The translations under genes were made by a program, and so were the position numbers. The notes below the pieces were generated by a model, which saw only the letters and a list, made by a program, of their open reading frames with translations, searched no databases and was not told the DNA's origin. This document shows positions 5,815 through 11,625 of a DNA stretch of 11,625 nt, piece after piece (within the stretch, counting starts at the first letter, position 1; each line of letters opens with the position of its first letter). This DNA is from Acidimicrobiia bacterium (GTDB lineage Bacteria > Actinomycetota > Acidimicrobiia > Spongiisociales > UBA5794). The stretch covers positions 1 through 11,625 of the forward strand of contig JAUXCV010000032.1 in NCBI GenBank assembly GCA_030618675.1. The letters run 5' to 3'.

Positions 5815-5838
5815 TCCGGCGTGTACCAAACTGCCGGA
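5815..5838 (+). repeat. Inverted repeat TCCGGC/GCCGGA in the operon leader
   Basis: TCCGGC (5815-5820) and GCCGGA (5833-5838) are exact reverse complements around 12 bases. The repeat lies between the DosR-like dyad and the Shine-Dalgarno of subunit II. It could be a leader hairpin or a second operator. It is short and GC-rich, so chance is possible. Confidence 0.3.
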
Positions 5839-5901
5839 CATCAAGCGACGGTGCTGGAGCGAACACGTGGGGGATGCTCGCGAGATCACCGGGGAGGCAT
5901 C

Positions 5902-6456
5902 ATGATCAATTCGCACGACGTCCTGTGGGGACAGACGCTCCTCTACACGGCGTACGTCGTGGTGATGATCTCGGTCATCATCTGGTTCGCGTACTCCGTC
6001 ACGAAGGAGGGAAAGAACAGCACGGTCTCGAAGACATTCTTCTGGGGTTTCGTTGCGGTGCTCGTCGTCGTGGGCTTCTCCCTGCACCTCGTCACGTACA
6101 ACACGATCCCGTGGGTGAAACAGGACATGCATCGCGGAGACACGGTCGCCGCCCAGCAGTTCGACATCGTGGTCGAGGATCACGAATTCATCCTGCCGGC
6201 CGATGAGATGATCGTGCAGTGCAACGAGCTGATCCTGTTCGATGTCACCTCGAACGACCTGACCTATGGTTTCGGCCTCTTCCGTGACAACAACTCGATG
6301 GTCATGCAGATGCAGGTCGTCCCGGGCCATCGCAACGACATCCTGTGGAAGTTCGAAGAGAACGAATCTCTCGCGATCAGATCCACGGAGTACTCAGGTC
6401 CGGCCGGATACCAGATGATCGTTCCCGACGCCGTCACCGTCGTTGGCTGCTCGTAG
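5902..6456 (+). CDS. Heme-copper oxidase-like subunit II lacking the CuA site
   Basis: This 184-residue protein has two membrane helices (about residues 10-31 and 46-66) and an exported cupredoxin domain (80-184), the plan of a cytochrome oxidase subunit II. The order TSNDLTYGF (116-124), VVPG (139-142) and STEYSGPAGYQM (161-172) aligns without gaps to the CuA motifs of ba3-type subunits. There the ligands are His in the first motif and Cys, Glu, Cys, His and Met in the last. Here they read Tyr122, Ser161, Glu163, Ser165, Gly169 and Met172. Both bridging cysteines and both histidines are gone, so CuA cannot form and electrons must enter another way, perhaps from quinol. GGGGAGG at 5891-5897 fixes the start at 5902. 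The stop codon TAG lies within the Shine-Dalgarno of subunit I. Confidence 0.85.
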   Translation: MINSHDVLWGQTLLYTAYVVVMISVIIWFAYSVTKEGKNSTVSKTFFWGFVAVLVVVGFSLHLVTYNTIPWVKQDMHRGDTVAAQQFDIVVEDHEFILPADEMIVQCNELILFDVTSNDLTYGFGLFRDNNSMVMQMQVVPGHRNDILWKFEENESLAIRSTEYSGPAGYQMIVPDAVTVVGCS

Positions 6457-6466
6457 GAGGCGCACG

Positions 6467-8122
6467 ATGACTACCAACACCGCACCCACTTCGAGTTCCA
6501 AGACCGGCTTCTTCAAGACCCTGATCGACGGGAACGAGGGCGGGTTGAAGGCCGACGGACTCACGCCTGCCCAGAAGCTGTCGCTCCGCTTCGTCGTCAT
6601 CGGGCTGATCTACTTCGGATTCGCTGCGATCGAGGGCATGCTGATGCGGATCTACCAGATCGAGATCATCTCCTTCATCGGAGTTGAGCAGTACTTCGGG
6701 ATCCTGACGGCGCATCCGCTCGTCGGGATCTTCGGATCCTCGTACATGATCGTGTTCGGCGCCTTCCTGTTCGTCGTACCGTTCCTGATGAAGAAGCCGC
6801 TCTGGAGCCTCAAGGTCGGACAAGCATCCTTCCTGCTGATCGCTATCGGCACGTTCACGTTCTGGGCATCCGGGTTCATCTCGCACTACGCGGCGCTGTA
6901 CACCCTGTACTGGCCGCTTCCTGCGGACTTCGATCAGTTCAGTGCCCTCGGCGGGTCGTTCTTCATCCTCGGCATCGCCCTTGTGATGGTCGGGTCACTG
7001 CTGTTCGTGCTGAACGTCTTCAAGTCGATCATGTACACGCCGGAAGGATGGGAGAAGCAACCGGGTGGAGCGCTGCTCTCGTCGGCGCTCGGATTCACGG
7101 GACTCGCCAACCTCTTCCGCAAGGAGAAGAAGGAGCATCTCGTTCCCCTTCCGGTCGCGGCGATCGCTCGCGGTTCGGTGGATGTGGCGCTCAACGCGCT
7201 CATCATCACGTTCTCGGGCGTGCTCATCCTGGTCTACATGGTCTGGCATCTGTTCGGAGTGAATCTCGCGGACACGGCGATCGATGCTCTCTTGTACAAG
7301 AACTGGTACTGGTGGGGCCTCGATCTCGTCGCCGATGGACTCGTGCTGATCTTCGTGGCTGGTACGTGGTACCTGCTTGCCATGCTGATCACGGGCAAGA
7401 AGCTGTTCATGCAGAACATCGCCCGGGCGGCATTGGCCGTCGAACTGATCGTGTCCTGGACCGTCTGGTCGCACCACCTGCTGTCCGATCAGTCTCAGCC
7501 GGCGATCCTGAAGATCGTATCGGGTGAACTCGTGACGGCCTTCGAGCTCATCACGCAGGGCATCGCGATCTTCGTCACACTGGCGACGTTGTGGCTGGCC
7601 CGTCCTTTGAAGATGACCAACGAACTGAAGTTCCTGCTCGGTGGTCTCCTCGGATTCGGTCTCGCGGTTCCTGCCGGGATCATGCAGGCCGACATGGGTC
7701 TCAACCGGATCCTCCACAACACTCAGTGGATCATCGGGCCGCATGTGCACGTTGCGATCATCGTCGGCCTGGGCATGACCCTGTACGCGGCGATCTACGC
7801 GCTCTGGCCGCTGCTGACGAACGGCGTGAAGCTCTACAGCCGGTGGATGTCGACCGTCCACTTCTGGGGCACCCTCGTCGGCGGCATCGGTATGGGTGCC
7901 TTCATGGGCATGGCGGGGCTGCAGGGCATGCTGCGCCGCACGATCTACATGGAGGGCGAGTTCGCTCCGTACATGTGGCTCGCCGGTATCTCGGGTGCGC
8001 TCATCCTGATCGGCTTCGTCTTCTTCATGATCAACATCATCATGTCGGTCGGGCTCAAGGGCCTGCTCGGAATCTTCACGAAGTCGAAGCTCGACACGAA
8101 GGATCTGGTCCCCGCGGATTGA
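6467..8122 (+). CDS. Heme-copper oxidase superfamily subunit I, NO-reductase-like, with His-to-Asp at the metal site
   Basis: This 551-residue integral membrane protein has about 12 hydrophobic helices. Heme ligands are recognisable: His83 in TAHPLVGIFG (low-spin heme) and His426 and His428 in GPHVHVAI (high- and low-spin hemes). His336-His337 in WSHHLL match the paired ligands of the second active-site metal. The third ligand, in helix VI, is normally His, as in WWYGH of cbb3 oxidases or VVHLWVEG of NO reductases. Here the motif is WWGLDLVADG, so Asp286 stands in its place. I see no helix VI or VII tyrosine of the kind used by oxygen reductases. This fits a variant nitric oxide reductase, or an enzyme of another activity. 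TAGGAGG at 6454-6460 fixes the start. It forms an operon with the CuA-less subunit II. No NorC-type cytochrome c or NorQ/NorD gene is present in the window. Confidence 0.85.
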   Translation: MTTNTAPTSSSKTGFFKTLIDGNEGGLKADGLTPAQKLSLRFVVIGLIYFGFAAIEGMLMRIYQIEIISFIGVEQYFGILTAHPLVGIFGSSYMIVFGAFLFVVPFLMKKPLWSLKVGQASFLLIAIGTFTFWASGFISHYAALYTLYWPLPADFDQFSALGGSFFILGIALVMVGSLLFVLNVFKSIMYTPEGWEKQPGGALLSSALGFTGLANLFRKEKKEHLVPLPVAAIARGSVDVALNALIITFSGVLILVYMVWHLFGVNLADTAIDALLYKNWYWWGLDLVADGLVLIFVAGTWYLLAMLITGKKLFMQNIARAALAVELIVSWTVWSHHLLSDQSQPAILKIVSGELVTAFELITQGIAIFVTLATLWLARPLKMTNELKFLLGGLLGFGLAVPAGIMQADMGLNRILHNTQWIIGPHVHVAIIVGLGMTLYAAIYALWPLLTNGVKLYSRWMSTVHFWGTLVGGIGMGAFMGMAGLQGMLRRTIYMEGEFAPYMWLAGISGALILIGFVFFMINIIMSVGLKGLLGIFTKSKLDTKDLVPAD

Positions 8123-8128
8123 TCTCCC

Positions 8129-8173
8129 TCGATCCCGGGCCACGGTGCTTTCAGGCGCTGGGCTCGGGATCGA
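8129..8173. terminator. Inverted repeat at the convergent ends of the NOR-like operon and the GH13 gene
   Basis: TCGATCCCG (8129-8137) is the exact reverse complement of 8165-8173, separated by 27 bases. It begins 7 bases after the subunit I stop codon and its right arm lies within the last codons of the minus-strand gene. It could act as a terminator for either strand. The loop is long and no T-run is visible. Confidence 0.3.
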
Positions 8174-9776
8174 TCGCGAGCGCCTCGGTCGGGTCGATGT
8201 CGATCACGCGTGATCGAATCCCGGCACGCTTCTGGTCGGTCGAGATCAGAAGCGTGGCTCCATCCGGGATGGAGGTGCGTTTGACCTCGTCGGTGAAGTT
8301 GATCAGCACGATGGTGTGTTCGGTCCCATCGGCTCTGATGAAACCGAGGACACCATCCGGGACGTTGTCGATGAACGCGATCCCGCCTCGATGCAACGAA
8401 GGACGTTCCTTCCTGAGTCGAAGGAGCCGCCGGTAGAGATTCAGGATCGACGACGGGTCGTCGATCTGTGTCCCAACGTTGCGCCTATCCGCATCATCCC
8501 CGAAGGGGAGCCACGGCTCGGCGGCGGGACCAGTGAACCCGTGACCGGCTACGGAGGACCAGGGCATCGGTGTTCGGCATCCGTCACGGCTCATTCCGGG
8601 GACGCGACTTCCCCACGGATCTTGTGCCTGTTCGCACGGTACGTCGGTGTCACGGAGCCCAAGCTCATCTCCGTAGTAGATGGTCGGTTGCCCGCGCAGC
8701 GTCAGCAGCAGAACAGCGGCGGCCCGGGCGTTCCGGGATCCGTACCGGGTCGCGAGGCGTTGTTCGTCGTGGTTGCCAAGCACGTAGTTCGGCCATCCGT
8801 GGGGTGGGATCGCCGCCTCGAGGCCCTCGACGCGACCACGGATCGCAGCGGGGTTCCAATCGGATTGCACGAGGGAGAAGTTGAACGGCATATGAAGTTC
8901 GTCTCCGTTGCCGTAGTAGTCGGACCACCGGTCCCAATCGAAGACATGGATCTCCCCGACGGAGAAACGGTCACCATCGTATTCGTCGAGGACTCGGCGG
9001 ATCCCCCTGAATGCCTCATGGACGTCGGGATGACCTTTGTCGTGGAGGTGGTCCCAGTCATCGTATCCGCTCATCGTCGTGAGCTCGGCGCCGCCGTTCG
9101 ACGGTGCGGCAGGCGGGTTGTCGGCGAGATCCGGATCCTTCATGATGAAGTGGGCAACGTCGATCCGGAACCCGTCGACTCCGCGGTCGAGCCAGAATCG
9201 CAACGTGTCGTGCATCGCAGCGACCACTTCGGGGTTGCGCCAGTTGAGATCGGGCTGTTGAGGAAGGAAAGAGTGGAGGTAGTACTGGCCGGTCGTGTTG
9301 TCGTATTCCCAGGCCGGTCCCCCGAAGAGCGACTGCCAGTTGTTCGGCGGTGACCCATCGGGTTTCGGGTCCTGCCATACATACCAGTTCCGCTTCGGAT
9401 CGCTGAGCGATGACCGAGATTCGACGAACCATGGATGCTGGTCCGATGAGTGGTTGGGGACCCAGTCGACGATCACTTTGAACCCGCGGTCGTGGGCTTC
9501 GGTGAGGAGGAGATCGAAATCATCGAGGGTTCCGAAGATCGGATCGACGTCTGTGTAGTCGGCGACGTCGTATCCGAAATCGGCCATCGGTGACGTGTAG
9601 AACGGCGATATCCAGATGGCGTCGACACCGAGCGTGTCGGAGAGGTATCCAAGACGCTCCGTGATGCCGTTGAGGTCGCCCGTGCCGTTACCTGTCGTGT
9701 CCCGGAACGATCGTGGGTAGATCTGGTAGACGACTGCGGTCTTCCACCACTCGAGGGCGGGGTGCGGGGATGTCAT
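8151..9776 (-). CDS. Alpha-glucosidase, glycoside hydrolase family 13
   Basis: This 541-residue cytoplasmic enzyme, with no signal peptide, is expected to release glucose from maltose and short alpha-glucosides. It begins with WWKTAVVYQIYPRSF (residues 10-24). The four GH13 regions are complete: DWVPNH (104-109), GFRID with nucleophile Asp206, VGEIH with acid/base Glu275, and NHDE with Asp337. NNWQSLFGGPAWEYD (145-159), DLNWRNPEV (176-184) and YYGDELG are typical of the alpha-glucosidase and oligo-1,6-glucosidase group; linkage preference cannot be read from sequence. Length is normal. I start at ATG 9776; an upstream in-frame start at 9890 adds non-conserved residues and overlaps treS. TAGCGT (9784-9789, minus strand) lies 7 bases before ATG, so a leaderless transcript is possible in addition to readthrough from treS, 43 bases upstream. 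Confidence 0.9.
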   Translation of the reverse strand: MTSPHPALEWWKTAVVYQIYPRSFRDTTGNGTGDLNGITERLGYLSDTLGVDAIWISPFYTSPMADFGYDVADYTDVDPIFGTLDDFDLLLTEAHDRGFKVIVDWVPNHSSDQHPWFVESRSSLSDPKRNWYVWQDPKPDGSPPNNWQSLFGGPAWEYDNTTGQYYLHSFLPQQPDLNWRNPEVVAAMHDTLRFWLDRGVDGFRIDVAHFIMKDPDLADNPPAAPSNGGAELTTMSGYDDWDHLHDKGHPDVHEAFRGIRRVLDEYDGDRFSVGEIHVFDWDRWSDYYGNGDELHMPFNFSLVQSDWNPAAIRGRVEGLEAAIPPHGWPNYVLGNHDEQRLATRYGSRNARAAAVLLLTLRGQPTIYYGDELGLRDTDVPCEQAQDPWGSRVPGMSRDGCRTPMPWSSVAGHGFTGPAAEPWLPFGDDADRRNVGTQIDDPSSILNLYRRLLRLRKERPSLHRGGIAFIDNVPDGVLGFIRADGTEHTIVLINFTDEVKRTSIPDGATLLISTDQKRAGIRSRVIDIDPTEALAIDPEPSA

Positions 9777-9783
9777 GATCGAA

Positions 9784-9789
9784 ACGCTA
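9784..9789 (-). promoter_or_regulatory. -10-like hexamer TAGCGT directly before the GH13 start
   Basis: On the minus strand TAGCGT fits TANNNT and is followed by 7 bases and then ATG 9776. No Shine-Dalgarno is present for that ATG. An internal promoter giving a leaderless or nearly leaderless mRNA is therefore plausible. No convincing -35 was found. Confidence 0.3.
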
Positions 9790-9819
9790 CAGCAGAGCTT
9801 GCGGGGTGACTTGTCTTGA

Positions 9820-11457
9820 TCAGTCGCCGTGCCTCGCAGCGATGACGGTGAAGGGGTGTTCGACCCGAAACCATGCCCAGCCGTGGGCATCGAGCGTGAT
9901 CGTTGTTCCCTCGAGTGAAGTTCCCGGCGCCGTGGCCAGGGTCGCCGTCGGCGCCAGATCCACGTCGAGATCGGACGTCACGGGAGCGTCTGAGAAGTTC
10001 GCTACGACGAGCACGGTCGCGTCCGCGTCGGAACGCACGAATGCGAAGACCGCAGAATCGGATGCAGGGACTAGCCGGAATGCCCCGGCGCCCAGGGCCG
10101 ACATGCCGGCCCGGAGATCGAGCATCTTCCGTGTCCAGAGCAACAGAGATCCGGGATTGTCGCGTTGGGCGGCCACGTTCACGGCAGCGGGCGAGTACCC
10201 GGGTGACGATACGACCGGCAGGTACAGGTCTTGCGGAACGGCGGTTGAGAAGCCGGCGGTCGGAGAAGAGTCCCATTGCATTGGGGTTCGGACTCCATCC
10301 CGGTCTTCGAGGAGATGCTCGTCGCCCATTCCGATCTCGTCGCCGTAGTAGAGGAACGGACTCCCCGGGAGCGAGAGCAGAAGGGCATGGAGGAGTTCGA
10401 TCCTCCGGCGGTCTCCGTCGAGGAGGGGAGCGAGGCGCCGCCGGATCCCGACGTTCTTGCGCATCGACGGTTCCGGGGCGTACCGGTCCCACAGATACTG
10501 CCGCTCTTCGCCGGTGACCATCTCGAGTGTCAGTTCGTCGTGGTTGCGCAGGAAGATGCCCCATCGGCATCCATCAGGGATGTCCGGGGTGTCCTCGAGG
10601 ATGCTGATCACCGAGCCGGCGTCACCCTGGGCCAGTGCCATGAACAGTCGTGGCATGAGAGGGAAGTGGTACGCCATGTGGAACTCGTCGCCCTCGCCGA
10701 AGTACTCGACCACGTCGTCGGGCCACTGGTTCGCTTCGGCGAGGAGCATCCGGTCGTCGAACTCGGTGTCGACCATCGCACGGAGACGCTTCAGGTAGGT
10801 GTGCGTTTCGGGGAGGTTCTCGCCGTTCGTGTTGTCGCGTTCGTAGAGGTAGGGGACCGCGTCGAGGCGTAGTCCGTCGAATCCGAGTGTGAGCCAGAAG
10901 CGGATGATGTTCTCGATCTCGTCCTGAACGGCGGGGTCATCGAAGTTGAGGTCCGGTTGGTGGTCGAAGAACCGGTGCCAGTAGTAGGCGCCGGCGACCG
11001 GGTCCCAGGTCCAGTTCGAATCGTGGGTGTCGGTGAAGATCACCCGTGCATCGGGGAAGCGGTCCGGTGTGTCGGACCAGACGTAGCGGGATCGGAGCGG
11101 TGACCCGGGCAGACGCGCTTCCTGGAACCATGGGTGTTGGTCACTCGTGTGGTTGACGATCACGTCGGCAATGACCCGCAAGCCCCGTCGATGAGACTCA
11201 TCGAGGAACGTGCGGACATCGTCAACGGTTCCGTAGCGGGGGAGGACCGATCGGAAGTCTGAGATGTCGTAGCCACCGTCGCGTAGTGGTGATTCGTAGA
11301 ACGGGAGCAGCCAGATGCAGGTGACGCCCAGCCACTCGAGGTAGTCGAGTCTCTCGGTCAGACCCGCGAAGTCTCCGACACCGTCCCCGTTGGTATCGAA
11401 GAACGCGTAGACCGGAACCTCGTAGAACACGGCATCGACATACCAGGGTGCTTTCAC
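9820..11457 (-). CDS. treS: Trehalose synthase (maltose alpha-D-glucosyltransferase), GH13
   Basis: This 545-residue cytoplasmic enzyme interconverts maltose and trehalose by intramolecular transglucosylation. The match to TreS is strong throughout: WYVDAVFYEVPVYAFFDTNG (5-24), WLLPFYESPLRDGGYDI (49-65), VNHTSDQHPWFQEAR (101-115), YYWHRFFDHQPDLNFD (158-173), LPETHTYLKRLR and IFLRNHDELTLEMVT (301-315). Catalytic residues are nucleophile Asp199 in LRLDA, acid/base Glu241 in LLAEANQWP and Asp307 in RNHDE. The C-terminal beta domain ends normally, with no maltokinase fused to it. The start is GTG 11457, the only plausible one before the conserved WYVDAVFYE. TAGTCT lies exactly 6 bases upstream, suggesting a leaderless mRNA. 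The alpha-glucosidase gene follows 43 bases downstream, so trehalose could be drained to glucose through maltose. No glgE, pep2 or otsAB is in the window. Confidence 0.95.
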   Translation of the reverse strand: MKAPWYVDAVFYEVPVYAFFDTNGDGVGDFAGLTERLDYLEWLGVTCIWLLPFYESPLRDGGYDISDFRSVLPRYGTVDDVRTFLDESHRRGLRVIADVIVNHTSDQHPWFQEARLPGSPLRSRYVWSDTPDRFPDARVIFTDTHDSNWTWDPVAGAYYWHRFFDHQPDLNFDDPAVQDEIENIIRFWLTLGFDGLRLDAVPYLYERDNTNGENLPETHTYLKRLRAMVDTEFDDRMLLAEANQWPDDVVEYFGEGDEFHMAYHFPLMPRLFMALAQGDAGSVISILEDTPDIPDGCRWGIFLRNHDELTLEMVTGEERQYLWDRYAPEPSMRKNVGIRRRLAPLLDGDRRRIELLHALLLSLPGSPFLYYGDEIGMGDEHLLEDRDGVRTPMQWDSSPTAGFSTAVPQDLYLPVVSSPGYSPAAVNVAAQRDNPGSLLLWTRKMLDLRAGMSALGAGAFRLVPASDSAVFAFVRSDADATVLVVANFSDAPVTSDLDVDLAPTATLATAPGTSLEGTTITLDAHGWAWFRVEHPFTVIAARHGD

Positions 11458-11463
11458 AGCTCC

Positions 11464-11469
11464 AGACTA
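11464..11469 (-). promoter_or_regulatory. -10 element TAGTCT of a putative leaderless treS promoter
   Basis: On the minus strand TAGTCT is followed by GGAGCT and then GTG 11457, so +1 would coincide with the start codon. TTGGGC about 15 bases further upstream is a poor -35 candidate. The GGAG lies only two bases from GTG, too close to act as a normal Shine-Dalgarno. Confidence 0.4.
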
Positions 11470-11534
11470 CCGCCCAGCTATCGCGCCCAACAGATCGAAC
11501 ACTCGAGATCGTGATGGGGGTGATCGGGCATGAC

Positions 11535-11568
11535 CCGTCTCCACCCCACCGTGTCCTTGGTCAGACGG
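11535..11568 (-). terminator. Possible terminator-like inverted repeat after the right-edge gene
   Basis: CCGTCT (11535-11540) and AGACGG (11563-11568) are exact reverse complements 22 bases apart. They lie just downstream of the minus-strand stop codon at 11584. The stem is short and lacks a T-run, so this is tentative. Confidence 0.2.
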
Positions 11569-11583
11569 CGATGGGCAAGGGCC

Positions 11584-11625
11584 TCAGGACCGGAACAGCT
11601 TGCGCAGGATGAACAGCGTGACGAC
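11584..11625 (-). CDS. 3' end of a probable membrane protein (partial)
   Basis: The minus-strand frame entering from the right edge encodes VVTLFILRKLFRS followed by TGA at 11584-11586. A hydrophobic stretch ending in basic residues is what one expects at the end of a protein whose last helix exits into the cytoplasm. With 13 residues the family cannot be named. It would be upstream of treS on the same strand, with about 126 bases between. Confidence 0.4.
   Translation of the reverse strand, partial: VVTLFILRKLFRS

Noticed and set aside
6995..8143. Minus-strand open frame of 382 codons opposite subunit I
   Set aside because: It is a charged, low-complexity shadow of a membrane-protein gene on the other strand.
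8316..9353. Plus-strand open frame of 345 codons opposite the GH13 gene
   Set aside because: The minus strand has all four GH13 catalytic regions. The plus-strand product has no family features or ribosome-binding site.
9777..9890. N-terminal extension of the GH13 gene to ATG 9890
   Set aside because: It would overlap the end of treS and add residues with no similarity to GH13 N-termini. The conserved region starts right after ATG 9776.
1..11625. CRISPR array, insertion sequence or complete mobile element
   Set aside because: I found no regularly spaced repeats, transposase or integrase. Only the tRNA scar hints at a mobile element, and its body is outside the window.

Overview
The window reads as chromosomal DNA from a high-GC member of the Actinomycetota. 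The evidence is a DUF1876-type protein, a DUF3263-type protein, an LppM-like lipoprotein, a threonine tRNA fragment with the T discriminator used in that phylum, and several start codons that sit directly behind a -10-like hexamer. A deep lineage such as Acidimicrobiia is a guess. No marker gene fixes the class.

Layout. Positions 1-168 hold the 3' end of an unidentified gene. Positions 169-550 carry no convincing gene. They hold two hairpins downstream of that gene, a third hairpin, the 3' part of a tRNA-Thr(UGU) gene beginning at its anticodon loop, and a 12-bp inverted repeat. The tRNA fragment looks like an attachment-site scar, with any integrated element lying to its left. A short block follows: a minus-strand SGNH-hydrolase lipoprotein, a plus-strand DUF1876 protein, a DUF3263 protein that overlaps an AI-2E-family transporter, and a CvpA protein fused to a degenerate CAP domain. 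A minus-strand LppM-like lipoprotein with a C-terminal membrane anchor and acidic tail converges on the last of these. A conserved-looking protein of unknown function is divergent from the lipoprotein.

The most interesting part is 5747-8122: a two-gene operon of the heme-copper oxidase superfamily. Its subunit II has the cupredoxin fold but has lost four of the six CuA ligand positions. Its subunit I keeps both heme-ligand regions and the His-His pair, but has Asp where the first active-site metal ligand (helix VI His) should be, and no active-site tyrosine. This fits an alternative nitric-oxide-reductase-like or otherwise unusual enzyme rather than an oxygen reductase. Upstream lies an 18-bp dyad with the exact GGG/CCC spacing of the hypoxia/NO-responsive DosR (DevR) box.

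Positions 8151-11457 hold two cytoplasmic GH13 enzymes on the minus strand: trehalose synthase (TreS, transcribed first) and an alpha-glucosidase. Together they could link trehalose, maltose and glucose. The last 42 bases are the 3' end of another minus-strand gene, probably encoding a membrane protein.
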